DNA of 64,000 nt from Microstegium vimineum (GCA_022036555.1 CM039121.1:47861819-47925818); one strand, 5' to 3'; numbered from the stretch's first letter, positions 1 to 12,693 are shown. Translations and numbers: made by a program. The notes: generated from the letters alone by a model not told the origin.

Positions 1-1777
1 GATCAAACACCGGCGAGGAGTCAGACAAGGGGACTCACTGTCACCCATGCTCTTCATCATCGCCATGGAGGTTTTTGCAAGGCTAATGGAGTCCGCGGCA
101 GCGGCCGGGGTGCTGCAACCGTTGGGGACACCGGCGTTTAAACACCACTGCAGCCTCTACGCCGACGATGTCATCATCTTCCTGCACCCAAGCACCAACG
201 AATCGAGGGCAATCAGAATGATCTTGGGCTCCTTCGGTGATGCCTCGGGCCTACACACCAATCTGTCCAAGTGCTCCATCACGCCAATCTACACACCGGA
301 CAACGACCTCAGGGGGATCCAGGCAATCATCGGGTGCTAGGTCTCTGAATTCCCCATCACCTATCTGGGACTACCGCTGAGCACCAAGAAGATCCCCAAG
401 GCCAGAGTTCAGTCCGTCGTCAGCTCGGTGGCGGCAAGCCTGCCGGCATGCCATGGGCCGCTCATGGCGAGGAGCGGCCGTCTCATCTGGATAAAGTCCG
501 TCCTCTCGGCGATCCCAATCTACACAATCATCGCGGACGGCCTCCTCCCATGGGCCATTGAGGAGATCAATGGCATCTGCCGTAGGTTTCTTTGGACAGG
601 CAAAGAAGGGTCGGTCCGGGGGAAGTGCATGGTGGCCTGGCCTGTCGTCTGCAGGCCCACAGACCTAGGGGACTTGGCGTTCTGGACCTACGCCTCACCA
701 CCATCGCACTGCAGGCGAGATGGCTATGGTTCCAACAGACGGACAAAGGTCGCGCCTGGGCACAGCTGGAGATTCACACGTCGCGGGAGGTGCGGGACTT
801 CTACAGAGCATCGACGTACACCATCCTTGGCAATGGAAGGAGCACGCCCTTCTAGACAGGAAGATGGATAGATGGGAAGACAGTGGCAGACATAGCGCCC
901 TCCCTGTTGGCGTACGTCGGACGGAGGCAAATCAAGGAGACCACGGTGGCAGAGGGACTGCACCGCGGTCCGGAGGGGAGAACCTGGGTGAGGCAAATCT
1001 CAGGAGGGGTATCAGTCGCGGTCACCAGCGAGTACCTAAGACTGTGGCACATCATTGACCAAATGCCTCTTTCGGACACAGCTGACAAGACCGTCTGGAG
1101 GTGGACTCCGGACGGGAAATACATAGCCAAGTTCGTCTACAGGGCCCTTCTAAGAGCCTCGCACCCGATACCGGGCTGTACAAGGGTCTGGCGAACGTGG
1201 GCACCCCTCAGGGTCTGGTTATTCCTGTGGCTCGCCATACGCAGGAGACACTGGACAGCGGACAGGCGACACCGCCACAGTTTGCAGGCCCGTGACAACT
1301 GCTACCTCTGCGACCAGGAGCCAGAAACAATCGACCACATCATTTCAGCTTGCTCCTTCTCCAGGCAGATTTGGTGGTCCATCCTGGCGTTCCTCCATGC
1401 AGATACGTCAAGGGTCGGCGCAACAACCATAGGGGTATGGTGGGATCGGTGGAGGCAGAGGTGGCACGGAGACAAGCGGAAAGGTGCCGATACGCTCTTC
1501 GCGCTTGTGGCCTGGGAGATCTGGAAGGAGCGGAACGCCAGATGCTTTAGGAGCGCTGAGGCAAGCGTCCAGCAAATCCTAAACACCATCAAGAGCACTG
1601 CCGAACTCTGGATCAGTGCGGAGGCACGGAAGTTAGAATGTCTAGTGCGTGAGTAGTCCGTTTTGTATCCTTTCCGTGGGGGCAAAGTGTGTTTCATATC
1701 TGTATCCCCCCCAGTAAAAACTCTCTTCTTCTTAAATACAATGATGCGCAAGTCTTTTGCGTATTCGAGAAAAAAAA
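1..1777 (+). pseudogene. LINE (non-LTR retrotransposon) ORF2, 3' part, degraded
   Basis: The C-terminal half of a plant LINE reverse transcriptase runs in from the left edge. Residues resembling the YADD box of the RT active site (LYADDVIIF, about 160-180) are followed by ITYLGLPL and the connection region, then the zf-RVT module, with CYLCDQEPETIDHIISAC near 1300-1350, and a tryptophan-rich end at 1656. Three lesions break it: an in-frame TAG at 338-340, where a Gln codon is expected; a frame change between about 660 and 690; and a TAG at 853-855. A 3' tail ending in an A-run at about 1768-1777 fits a LINE terminus. RT activity is the known family function; this copy cannot be translated whole. 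The 5' part lies outside the window. Confidence 0.9.
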
Positions 1778-3021
1778 GGAACCAAGAAGCAGACGACGAC
1801 TCGGACAGTACAGAAACAGTGAAATGCCGCGTCTTCTAGATGACTTGTTTTCACTGTGCTATATAGATACTTCAGAGATCGAGTTCCTTGATGGCTGCAC
1901 GGGCAAAACTTTTACTAGCAGAGTTAGCTAACAGTAGCAGTACAGTACTATGAGTATACAGTAGATTTGGACCTGTTTTTGAGGAAACAGATAATTCGGA
2001 ATCATTGCAGTCAACTGCATAACACACTGGAGTAGAAGCAATTGACTTGATGGAGTAGATCTGAATGAACCTGTGAAGTTTTTTGGGTTAGGTTATATTC
2101 CTCGTAGCATGTCAGCAGTTTTAAACGGAAAGCAACAGAGAATATTTTTGGGTTGGATCGAGTATCCACTATCCACGCTGTAGGATATGTATCACTGATC
2201 ATATTGGACTACGTGCTGGGCCACTCCTCCCTACCCGAAGCTGCGCCGCGCCGCATGCAAGCCAAGTCAAAAGCGACATCTGCAGGCAGCAAGCAAGCAG
2301 CAAAAGGGACGCACTGCTCAAAGCTTGTGCAGTACGAATTCAATGAACCTGGACGCTGTTTGGTGCGTCGTCCTATTATTAGTAGCAGTAGACGGTAGTA
2401 TAATAAATAATAAACATATATTCGACACTGGAACATTATTAGTAGGAGTACATACGTAGCTTTGCTTATTCAGGAGATGAACCACGCAAGTTCTGCCGAT
2501 GCAATGGAGAGCAAATTAAACTAAATAATTGGGTCATATCAATGTCATTTTTTCTAGCATTTCCTCTAGGCTGCTAGCTAGGTGATTGATTAAACACTAT
2601 CATGCATGATTGATGCTATGATAACTTATTAGATTGATCATCAAAAGATAAGTAAGTAAACAACAAAAAAGTGGCTGAAAACGCTAAAGGGCGAGAGGGA
2701 CATGCATCACACAAAACATAATGTAAAAGGACTTTATAAGACGACGACAAACGCAACGCTGAGATAAAGATCGGTTCAGGGATGATCCATCGATCACATA
2801 AATCATCTATCTCGTCTCACAATAATTTCACCATGATGATGATCTGTCGTGTGTAATTTACTAAGCGGTACGTGGATCTATATGCGTCATGCCTGGACCT
2901 GGATGCATGTGAAGGCATGTAAATAAGTAAATTGACGTTTGCCCCCTGTGGACGGCGATGGGTGGCACTGGCAAACATGATTTCTATCTTTCTCAGGCAC
3001 ACATTTCGCCACTGGCCAATC
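1778..3021. other. intergenic, no gene seen
   Basis: This is AT-rich DNA with short ORFs only (none above about 80 codons). None has a recognisable motif, splice context or codon bias. No repeat with clear ends was found by eye. Confidence 0.5.
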
Positions 3022-3024
3022 TAA

Positions 3025-3300
3025 GGCCTTGTTTAGATTCCAGAATTCACCCCCAAATTCCACTATGCAAAAAGAAGATTCCCCATCACATCAAAATGTC
3101 GGCACATGCATGAGGTACTAAATGTAGATGAAATCAAAAACTAATTGCACAGTTTAGTTGTAGTTTACGAGACGAACATTTTGAGCCTAATTAGTCAATA
3201 TTTGGACAATAATTCACAAATACAAACGAAATGCTACAGTGGCGCATTTATGGCAAACTCCCAACTTTGCCACTCCCAATTTTGGGATCTAAACGAGGCC
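3025..3300. mobile_element. Tourist/PIF-Harbinger-like MITE
   Basis: The left end GGCCTTGTTTAGAT is matched in inverted orientation at the right end (ATCTAAACGAGGCC). The element is flanked by TAA at 3022-3024 and 3301-3303, the three-base target duplication typical of PIF/Harbinger MITEs. It is 276 bp, non-coding and AT-rich inside. Confidence 0.8.
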
Positions 3301-3303
3301 TAA

Positions 3304-4166
3304 GCATTATTTGCCGTCGCTGTCGAAAGGAAAAGGGCATAATTACTCCATGCAGTTTATTGTGCCAGATGCGATGATCCGACAAACCCTCGACACTTTC
3401 GCGGTGAGAAATAATATGTGCACCCTGCCTTTCTATTCACACATTGTATATTGTGTGATGTTTGAAAATCCACTCAACGCAGAGGTGATGTATTTTCCCC
3501 CCCGAAGTAACAATGTCTCTAATGAGCGTAGTTCAGCTGATATACATAAGTTACCTGTGATGGCAAGTCCATCGGGATTTAATGTTTTTACGAGTTGACG
3601 TGGATTCTTTTGTTTTTTTGTATTTATTTCAGAAGTAAGACGTGCGCTCGTGTGTTCTAATAGATATGAATGTGTGTGTGTATACATATACATACGACTG
3701 TCCACGTCAAGTCAAAAAAAAGAGAGAAAGAATGTCCACGTCTATATTGAGATTAAAAAAAACTCATCTTGTCTGTCTTCCTCAAGAAGGAATGGTCATC
3801 ATATTCTTCCTCAAGAAGGAATGGTCATCATAACTGTTGAGTAGTAAAATTGACTTTATATTTTTATCTAAGATTTTGTTTGGGATTTAACTTCGCATTC
3901 ATCTTAGTTCTTTTAGGGGGGTGGTGGGGAGGGTTAACTTGTTTTCGGGAGCTTCTTAGGGGCAGGGGGGATTCAAGTTAAGTGTTTTCTTTGTCCTAAA
4001 ATACATGAATATATAGGATTTGTTGAAGAGATCAATAGTAAAACAAATTACATGAGTGTCGACATTGTACTATATAATTCTAAAAGAAAACATATATTCC
4101 TGCTTAATGAAACACATGTCATGGCATGTTCTTCAAAAAAACACATGTCATGGCAGGGTGCACATA
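3304..4166. other. intergenic with a short tandem repeat
   Basis: No supported gene. Two near-identical tandem units containing TCCTCAAGAAGGAATGGTCA lie at about 3778-3832. Around 4090-4160 the phrase ACATGTCATGGCA occurs twice. The short ORFs here look like chance. Confidence 0.5.
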
Positions 4167-4400
4167 TTATTTCTGCCACAGATTGAGGTCGGCCACAGAT
4201 TGCCGAAAGCGCGCCAAGTTCCTTCTGTTGATGTTGTCGTTACTCTTGTCCGCTTCATCGAGGATTAGGTTGAAATAACCTACTACGGCCCACAGCCCGT
4301 CGCAGGTGTCTCTGATGGCCGCTAGTTCCTCGAGGAAGAGTACCTTGGCGTCGTCGTCCTGTGACCCGTACAACTCAACATGTTTATACCGGACCCACAT
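4167..4400 (-). pseudogene. LINE endonuclease-domain fragment
   Basis: On the minus strand, about 75 residues read like the apurinic-endonuclease (exonuclease-endonuclease-phosphatase) domain of grass LINEs. They include LWAVVGYFNLILDEADKSN, corresponding to the family GDFN(L/M)I motif, followed by INRRNLARFRQSVADLNL. The catalytic-region Asp of GDFN is replaced by Tyr. No reverse transcriptase follows, so this is a short dead fragment. It is separate from, and opposite in orientation to, the LINE at the left edge. Confidence 0.8.
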
Positions 4401-4480
4401 GTCAATTCAGTGACTCATCCCTAATACAAGGTGTTAGAGTATGTACAAGATTCAGAAGGCTGAGGCTCTATTCCAAGTGC

Positions 4481-5270
4481 TCATTGCGTGACCAATTTGA
4501 ATTGTGGCAACTACTATACCAATTGTATGAGACTATTGTAACTTCCTCGCAAGTCATTTGCTATAACCTTATGGTAAAAACATCATGAGTTAGGGGTTGT
4601 TTGGATCCAAGGACTAAAGTTTAGTCTGTGTCTCATCGGGCATCCGGATGCTAAATAGGAGGATTAAATATTAGCTAATTATAAAACTAATAATTACAGA
4701 AGTCGTAACTATTTTTCGAGACGAATCTTTATATTATGCGTAATTAATTCATCATTAGCACATGTTTACTGTAGCACCACATTGTCAAATCATGGACTAA
4801 TTAGGCTTAATAGATTTGTCTCGCAAATTAATCCCAATATATATAATTAGTTTTATAAATAGTCTATATTTAATATTTTAAATTAGTGTCCATACATTCG
4901 ATGTGATAGGGGCTAAAGTTTAGTCACGGGAAACAAATGGGACCTTATAGTAAATATGTATTCACTTTAGTACACACATTATCGTTATATATATATATAT
5001 ACCCCATGGCCAACCGATTTGGTAGTGTTAGAGTGTGTACAAGATTCAGAAGGCTGAGGCTCTATTAGTCTATTCCAAGTCCTCAAGCCACCAAAAGTGC
5101 TAGAGAAATATTAGGTGATTAGTGCAGTGCTTTGCAAAATGCTTAGATTATTTAGGCTGTAATTTTGGTACTATGCTTAAGCTTTGCGTTTAGTGAGATT
5201 GTGAATACGGAAGTCGGAAGAGCTATCTACGGGGCTACTAATACCCAGTGGACAACATGACCTCGTTAAT
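4481..5270. repeat. dispersed repeat, copy A (partner at 13926-14831)
   Basis: From TCATTGCGTGACCAATTTG through the embedded MITE and on to CCCAGTGRACAACATGACC, this segment is nearly identical to 13926-14831. Copy B carries about 120 extra bases (about 14676-14795) near its right end. Within and beside copy A, TACAAGATTCAGAAGGCTGA occurs twice, near 4444 and near 5038. That suggests an insertion or duplication history for the block. Confidence 0.85.
4593..4944. mobile_element. Tourist-like MITE (copy A)
   Basis: A 352-bp element beginning GGGGTTGTTTGGATCC and ending CAAATGGGACC. The sub-terminal motif ACTAAAGTTTAGTC recurs inverted near the right end. It is flanked by TTA (4590-4592 and 4945-4947), a PIF/Harbinger-type target duplication. 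The same element with the same flanks is at 14038-14390, so it moved as part of the larger repeat and not independently. Confidence 0.8.
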
Positions 5271-5349
5271 AATGTGGGTTTCAAGGGAAGACAAAACCAA
5301 TCGTCTGTGAGAAGTCAAACAAGTGCAGTGCATTGGTTGCTGTAACGAA

Positions 5350-5978
5350 CTTCTCATACCTAACAAGTTCTTGATAGTTTTGAGGATCTTAGAGGTTGGA
5401 AGGAAGTTGAAACGTCTAAAGATGGTAAAAAGATTACTGAAGGATGCAGTACCAAAGAGATGGAAGTCAGAAACAATGGGACCAAGTTTGTTATCACCAA
5501 AAGGGCTGATGTTCCGTTGACAAGGGAAGTGGTTGTATCAAATCTGTTGACTTATGTTCGGCATGTAGTCAGATGTTTTCAGGGCGGCACAGATCTGAAG
5601 CGATATCCAGCCTTCTTCGATACTTTTGTAAGTGACATTCTGTTGTGCCCTAATCCAGACAGAGACTCTGTAAAATGGAAACGGTTCCTTAGATATATGA
5701 GATCTCCTCTTGCACTTAAAGTGCCGCTTGTGAGATCTACACTGATAACAGAAGTCCATACTGCTCTATCCCTGGAGCTCATGTTAACCCCTTTTGAATA
5801 CCATTTACTCACAAGAAGTGGAATGAGACATGATTGGAGAGATTCTGTGAAAACAGAGAAACCATTTTCTCATGTATATAATTTCAGAATATATGCAGTT
5901 TGGGAAGCAAGTCATTGGCACATTTTGCAATTTTCAAGACACTTTGTGGTACATGTGCTTGGTTATTTGAAGGTATAA
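5350..5978 (+). CDS. unrecognised protein-family fragment, member 1
   Basis: I do not recognise the function. One frame stays open from about 5350: FEDLRGWKEVETSKDG leads into the Met at 5460 and on through VSNLLTYVRHVVRCFQGGTD, VKWKRFLRYMRSPLAL and HDWRDSVKTEKPFSHVYNF. After about 5890 the sequence looks like read-through into an intron or flank, and the frame ends at 5978. Spacing of features resembles the minus-strand gene at 6511-7440: a charged N-terminal part, a hydrophobic H/L-rich middle, a DWR(D/E)xV motif and an N-rich stretch. I infer one shared family. No promoter or start is clear, so this may be a captured or truncated exon. There is no stop or frameshift inside the conserved part. 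Confidence 0.45.
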
Positions 5979-6510
5979 ATATACTTGACCTCATATAAAA
6001 GCATTATATTTAGTTATGTTCTACTTGTAATATCTACAACAAAAGTAGATGATAGAACCTACACCGAGAGGAGAGAGGAAATCAGGGACATTATCCGATG
6101 CAGTTTTGTTGCAACAGAGGAAATCAGGGAAACATCCACAAGCCACCACCACAACAGTTGAAAAGGAAAGAGAGCTATACCTAGTGAGTCCTCATGGGTC
6201 ACTTGACACTCCATCCAGCAAAGCTAAGAAGAGAGCTACACCTAGCCAGTCCTCTTGGGTCACCTGACAGTCCATTCGGCAAGGCCACCGACACCATTTG
6301 TCCTGCACACAGTCATGTAACTAACCACTCCCTATCCAACAACCAACCAGCTGATTACCTGAGATTAAATCAGAACAAGTCATCGATCTTGAGACTCCTA
6401 AGGCATCCAATCCTGTGAAGATAGAGTTGGATCACACCAAGGACTCGACCAAATTTCACCCTTGCGACAACCTCAGAGCTCCTTGTAGAAAAATTGTGCT
6501 CCATTGTGTT
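5979..6510. other. spacer between the two family members, with a ~61-bp two-copy repeat
   Basis: A phrase around CTAYACCTAG and GGGTCACYTGACA occurs at about 6175 and again at about 6236, giving two imperfect tandem copies. The stretch reads as Ser/Pro/Thr-rich low-complexity protein in one frame. It could be the tail of the upstream fragment, but no splice path is convincing. Confidence 0.4.
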
Positions 6511-7440
6511 TTAGGTATCATAGCCAGCTTCAAGGTTCTCACTGCGGTGCGCGAAACGGTTCCTCAGAAACTTCAAGAGTTGATGTCCATCAATCACCAT
6601 CTCCTCAAAGGGAGTGAGTCCAGCAGGATCGGCGCCAGCCAAATTAACTTCATCAAGAGCATCTTGCTGAGCACGTGTGCGTTGAGTCTGGCCTGGGGTG
6701 TTGCGTGGGACCTCATAGTACGGGTTTGATTGTTTGATGCCATAAGTCTCAGACAGTAGATCATTTGAATGGACCTCTTCTCTCCAATCCTTACCATCAA
6801 AGTCAGCGATAATGGCATAGCAAACTGCGTGATAGAATCCATCATTAACTTTGGCATCAAGGTAATCTTTGAACTCCTTGTACACGGGAGAGAAGGAAAC
6901 CAAGGGAGCAAGACTTGAGTGAATAAGGAACATTTCCCTGTCTTTGATCATATGATGATTTAGCAGATCAAGGAGCTGACAAATATCAGAGGGAATGCGA
7001 GAGTCTGAACCAGGGAAGGTGAACAATCTGCGAATAATAAGAGCTGCGGCCTGATAGTTTCTTTTCTTCAACTTCTTAAACTCTTTCGCACTCAGATCCT
7101 GCCTAGTGAGGCGGCGTACACCTTGCAACTTCACTTTTCCTGAAGAATACACTCGAACATTTCCTTCAACTAGAGATTCCAAGACACATCCATCACTGTG
7201 AACACATTTCACCTTCTTTACAAGAGATTTTGAAGCTTTTCTGCTAATATCTGTTGCTAAGGGATACCGACGAGGACCCGTCTCACCAGGGAGATGAGGT
7301 ACACCATCAGAAGACACTGTATGCCAGCTCAACGTCTTGATAATCTGATTCTGATCTTGAACTGCTGCCAGGTGACTGAACCATCAACAGACACCACTCG
7401 ATTACCATCTCCTTGGGTTAGAACATATTCGTCATACATG
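6511..7440 (-). CDS. unrecognised protein-family gene, member 2 (partial)
   Basis: The main exon (6511-7332) encodes 273 residues ending at a TGA. It contains VKCVHSDGCVLESL, VRVYSSGKVKLQGVRRLT, a helical middle with LLNHHMIKDREMFLIHSS, the motif DGKDWREEV, and a C-terminus with GHQLLKFLRNRFAHRSENL. The last part faintly resembles the end of KEN-type RNase domains (RN..xH), but that is a weak impression. Upstream, about 7333-7440 reads EYVLTQGDGNRVVSVDGSVTW on the same strand in a different frame, so a further exon or a frameshift joins there. Codon use is ordinary for a grass gene. No transposon proteins lie beside it. The function is unknown. Confidence 0.55.
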
Positions 7441-8747
7441 AGGTACGACTTCGCTATAAAAACACAAAAACAAATCGTTTGTCAAACAATTGACACAACA
7501 TAGATCATCAAATAATTGACAAAACTTGCAAACTAGCAAAAAAAGTAGGAATATAAGAAATCCTTGCTGCACAGCAATAAACTTTGCCTAAATAGTTGCT
7601 GAAAACACCTCAAACTTCAACCCTTGCAAAAAAAGACCACAAGCTTAAACTTAAAAGAGTCTCTCATCGCTACAGATAACCAGACATAGGCAAAACTTCA
7701 ACCCTTGCAAAAAGTACCACCAGCTTATAACCTTAAAAGATTCTCTCATCTAAACCCATAATACAGATAACCGTATATACTAACATACCTGGGACTACCA
7801 GCCTGCATAGTTTATATATATTTGCGGATATTTTCACCTGAAAAGTTCATGATGTTTGTCAATGGATGCAGTTCATGATGTTTGTCATTGTAAGGTATAT
7901 TTTCACTCTCTCCATTAATCCACCCATTCAGTTTGGTTATGTCTATTCCTGTTTGGTGTGCTCTATATTATATATTGAATTTCAGAACCAGCAATGGCTT
8001 AGCTGCATCTCCCTTCACTGTTTGAGCAAATATTGATAGTGGCTAAAGATTAGTTTTTCTGCAACAAATTGCTTGCATATGTTGATAGTGGCTAAAGATC
8101 GGTGTATGTTCCGGTGTTGGCTGTTTGGGTGTGCTCATCAAGCTGTTGTTTGGTGCACACCAACACCTGCAGCTTGAGCTACTTTGATATCTTGGTTGTG
8201 TTGTGTCTTGACTATTGCAGCAGCAAAGGGCAACAGTTCTTGATTTTTCTGTGTACAGCTCTGCGGTTTCCTATTTAGTGTGTGCCTGGCTTTGCTCTAA
8301 CTTTGTTTCTGTGCAGCAGGTGAGTCCATTGGCAGTGAGCGGCAATTTACTCTGGCAGCTGGCAGTCTTGATTTTAGTTCAACAACATAAGATATTCTTT
8401 AACAACAACAGCTGTACCTATCTACTCTCTTGATCGTGATCATCTCTGCAACTATAGAGTTTGGTTTTGTTCTCAAATTTGCAAAACTGCAGCATATTAC
8501 TTTCAGCAACTTGGTTATCTTATTTGGAAGGCAACAGTGAAGGGAATTCTCCCGTGCAGGCTAGTAGCTAGTAACTTGGTTGCATGCTAGTAGCTAGTAA
8601 TATTTTTACCATTTACTTGTTCTTTTAGCTATCATTTTTGTTTAAAACCTTTAGCTTAGTTTTAACCTTTAACTTTAACTTAGCTGCTTGGTTGTCTTGG
8701 TTACAGTACTAGTGCAGTTCGGCAGTACAGCAGTTAAGCACTTTTTA
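7441..8747. other. intergenic, no gene seen
   Basis: This is AT-rich DNA. Repeated phrases such as CAAAACTTCAACCCTTGCAAAAA (near 7610 and 7690) and GTTGATAGTGGCTAAAGAT (near 8030 and 8080) suggest small duplications. No supported exon. Confidence 0.45.
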
Positions 8748-8755
8748 TCTTGAGC

Positions 8756-9254
8756 CAGTGGCGGAGCCACCAATATGGCCTGGTCTGGCAGCCGCCATAC
8801 CTAGATCAAATAAAAAAAGACGAATATATATAGTATATATACGTATATACGCAGTGTGCTTCTGTGCAACTGGGCTTCTATCTTCTGGGCAAGCTGGCAG
8901 TTTGGTAGAAGCACTCTGGGCAGTTTGGCAGATGGTCTGATTTGCCACATTGCATAATCCGCTCCCGCAACCAGCTTCTATCACTAAATATGTAGAAGCC
9001 CAGTATATATACGTATATATGGCGTGCCCAGGATCGACTTCAGTTTGGTGAAGCTGGCCGGTTCGACTCTTCCCATTCCAATCTACTAAATTAGATCACA
9101 TAAATTTAGGCATAGACGCCGACACACTGCGGACAGCAGACCGCAGCGGCCACGTACAGCTTCGGCATCCTCGCCATCACCGTCATAATGTTCTAGGGTG
9201 GGTGTGTATGTATAGTCCCGCCACACCTGAAAATAATTTCTGCCTCCGCCACTG
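8756..9254. mobile_element. hAT-type non-autonomous element, 499 bp
   Basis: The left end CAGTGGCGGAGCC is inverted at the right end (GCCTCCGCCACTG). Both ends are bordered by the perfect 8-bp direct repeat TCTTGAGC (8748-8755 and 9255-9262), the hAT target-duplication length. There is no transposase inside. The interior contains several TATATATACGTATA-like palindromic stretches. Confidence 0.9.
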
Positions 9255-9262
9255 TCTTGAGC

Positions 9263-11929
9263 AATGTAGTGGAAAGAACGCAGCAACTTCTTACAAGTAG
9301 CAGAGACATATTAGCTCTACTTAGTTTATAATCAGACTAGGACCTGACTATTAACTTGTTACAAGCAGCATGTAACTAGAACCTGACTAGGACGATATGT
9401 CATGCTACTCTGTCTTTCTTATACCATACATATGCAGATCATGGTTTCTCTCTAATCACTCAAACTCTCTAGGAATAGTTACTAGAAACTGCTTCAATCT
9501 TGTTATGTTCTATCCGAACATAGGGTTTATGCTTCCCATTTATGGTATCTGAGATGGAAGCCTCATCTTAAATTTGTTAATTTTTTTTTGTATAGTTTGT
9601 AAATTTCATTTATCTTGTCAATTTATGGTATCTTGTCATTTTTGTTTCAGCACTGTACTCTAGTTAAGTCAGAGATCAGATTGCTTCTGAGATGAGAACA
9701 TATTTTAGTTTTATTTGGTACTTATATGATACATTTTCTTACCAACATATTTTTAGTTTTATTTGGTACTCTACTTATCTGAATTTTTAGTTTTAACATA
9801 TTTAACACTTATAGGAAAAGACGGAGATTGGCCTGTCTGGTACTCTACTTAACACATATTTCGATTTCATGCCAGATAAGCTCTTCCTCCATTCTGTCAC
9901 TTGCGTCGCTCGCTGCTGGTTGGCCTGTCTGCTCCGCATTTCGCCCATTCTTGACATCTAGTAATTAACAGTTTGTCATCATTTAGTAAATTGTACTTTA
10001 AAAAATCTGCAACTAGTAAATGTAAAGGCCGTTTGAGCTAGAGACCTCTGCCATATTAAACAGGATCTGAATTGCACATGTGTGTCGATCAGTTCATAAA
10101 GATAGTAAGTACATCCACAAAAAGGGGAAGAGTAATCACATTTATTTTTTTAAAATAAAAACAAAGAGTATCCTCATTTACCTAATTTGGCTTCAGATTT
10201 ATCGTTCTTTCTGATTCGACGGCCATCGTCTGGGATATGTTCTTCCTCCGTCTTGTTATGTTTATCATTTTTAAGTTGTTGTTGTGTGAAGAGTAATCGT
10301 ACTTAGATTAGAATATTATAAGTTATGCTTCATGTTGTTGTGTGAGAGGATACTGAAGGAGTGCATTTGACATCTATCATTAATTACTATATGATATCTG
10401 AATATATATATATATATATATATATATGACACTTTCAGTCTCCTGATGCCTTCAATTTGATTGTTTTAATTACTTATAGGAGTGCTTCCTGAAGCACACA
10501 ATGCAAAAGGACATTCAAAAGGTGACTCGGTACAAACTACTGTTGGAATATGCATCTGAGTTGTGCTGTTGTGCTGTTCTGGTGGCCAGGTAGACCAGTC
10601 CCGGGAGATTGTATTCCATCTCTATTATTTTGTGATTCTGACTGTTGAGCATACCTTCAGGCATGCTTATCTAAAATGAGGAGGCAAGTCCAACACCACC
10701 ACAATGTAGCGTGGATTTGCTGACCTCCACAAGCGAAGTCCAGGTACGCAGCGGTGATTTTCACCCATCGTGCCTCTCTTGCCTCCTCATTTTTTTTGCA
10801 AATGTTCATGCTCATTGCAGTATAGCCGCAGGAAGGAATAAATACTAATTTACTATATGACTCCTCTCAATGTTTCATTGTAAGGCCACAGAGTAGCGTT
10901 GAATCACTTAAGTGTCAGTTAACCACTTAAGTGACAGAGTATTGCTGTATGAATCAGATTTTAATCTAAGTCAATAGACTGGCAATGATCTTATATTCAA
11001 ATTCATGTGACTCTCAAACACCCCCTTAGTGACAAATCACTGTTAGCAAAGTAGGTGTCGACTGTCAAACTATGCTTACTGAAATTGTGTGAGCTATAAC
11101 TAACCCAAACTTTGAGGAACATGTAAGTACCTAAGCAACATGTTCTTGCACTGCAAGATATAGCTCACTGAAATTGTGAGAAATATAGATGTGATTTCTT
11201 TTTCTAACAGTTTGGTGATAAACTATACTACAGAAATAGCTGTGATTTCATTTTTTTAACATTTTTGTGAGAAATATAGCTATGGTAAGTTTCCCCGTGC
11301 TAATTTTGGTGACATGTAATTTGACAACACATATTAAATTGGTTGCTCACTTATTTGCTCTGAAGTATACGTTTTACTAGTGCATATCTCCATCTATGGT
11401 GAAAAAAGAACTCTGGACACCATATCCCTGATCCTGATTGACGCTTCAGAACTAGTGTTTTTTATTAATGTTAAAAGGTTTTAGTTGATACTTATTTGGA
11501 TGCCTAGATTGCAATGTCTTGCCTTATTCTCTTCTTATACTAGATGCTTTTATATTCTTATTACAGGCACACCCATACTATGATCAAGAAAAGTGTCACA
11601 TGTTTATTAATTGCGTCATTATGCTGGAGAAAGACCAACACCTTTGCAGATTAATTTTGTGTGAGTTCTGAATTTTTTACTTGTGTACCGTTAAGGACGA
11701 GCTTCTGAAGTTGTTGTCATTGTGATTGTGAGCAACAAAAAATTGTACACATATCATCTCAAATTCATTTGCTGGGAAGGCCATTTGGGTACAGTTAGTC
11801 ATGATGTGTTGTATTCTTTGTAGTATAGCTTGTATCTAAAAAGATTGTAAGGAATTGATTATTGGATATTGGAACTTGTCTGATATGTGTGTGTGTGAGG
11901 ATCGTATTTTTTTTGTTTTTCTGAAATTG
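9263..11929. other. long AT-rich stretch, no gene seen
   Basis: No ORF above about 60 codons has protein-like composition, and no splice chain was found. A (TA)n run lies at about 10404-10428. Part of this DNA may be the interior of the CACTA element whose right end is at 12290, but its left end could not be located. Confidence 0.45.
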
Positions 11930-12290
11930 TTATCAGTGACACATATTGTCGAGATGAGTCTGAGATAAATGGTTATTAGTGATGCGTGTTGGCTATATGA
12001 GTCACAGATAGATGGTTATCAGTGACACGTGTTGGCTATACGAGTCACAGATAGATGGTTGTGTTGGCTATACGAGTCACAGATAGATGGTTATCAGTGA
12101 CGCGTATTGGCTACATGTGTCACTCATAAATGATTATCAGTGACGCGTATTGGCTACATGTGTCACTGATAGATGGTTATTTACGCGTCACTGATATGCC
12201 CTTATCACAGACACAAAATTAGTGACGCGTATTTTATGCGTCACTGATGGCCCTCTACACGCGTCACTGATAACGTTTTCTGGCATAGTG
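11930..12290. mobile_element. CACTA transposon right end with sub-terminal repeat array
   Basis: The segment ends TCTGGCATAGTG at 12290, which read inverted is the classic CACTATGCCAGA terminus of En/Spm-CACTA elements. Just inside it is an array of roughly 40-45 bp units built on TAGATGGTTATCAGTGAC and CGTGTTGGCTA, with inverted GTCACTGAT motifs. Such arrays are typical transposase-binding sub-terminal regions. The opposite end was not found. Confidence 0.75.
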
Positions 12291-12448
12291 AGAACAGAAC
12301 AAAAAAAAAACTTGAGATTCTTTCGTTCTTTGCAGGACGATCGAATCGAACGAACATGATGAACGGTTGGATATGTAATGATATGGTTCCTTCCTGCTGC
12401 TGCTAGCTGCTGATTGCCATCCATTGATTGATGGCTGCTCCCATCCCA

Positions 12449-12456
12449 TATATAAG
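12449..12456 (+). promoter_or_regulatory. TATA box of the 12.7-kb gene
   Basis: TATATAAG lies about 240 bases before the ATG at 12694. It is followed by a plausible start region and a 5' leader rich in CTAG and GATC repeats. Confidence 0.5.
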
Positions 12457-12693
12457 TACAGTAGCAGACTGCCCACATTTGCATGCATGTATGGCTGCTG
12501 CTGGAGGGATTGGAGCAAAGAATTACAAATTACAGACGTCGTCTGAATTTTGTTTAGTTAATCTGCGTGTTTAATTTAGCGATCGTATTACTTTGCACTA
12601 CTAGACTACTAGTCGATCGATCGATTGATCGATCGTCTACTAGCTAGCTAGATAGGAGATCGAGAAGGCAAGTTTTGTTTCAGTATAGATAGT

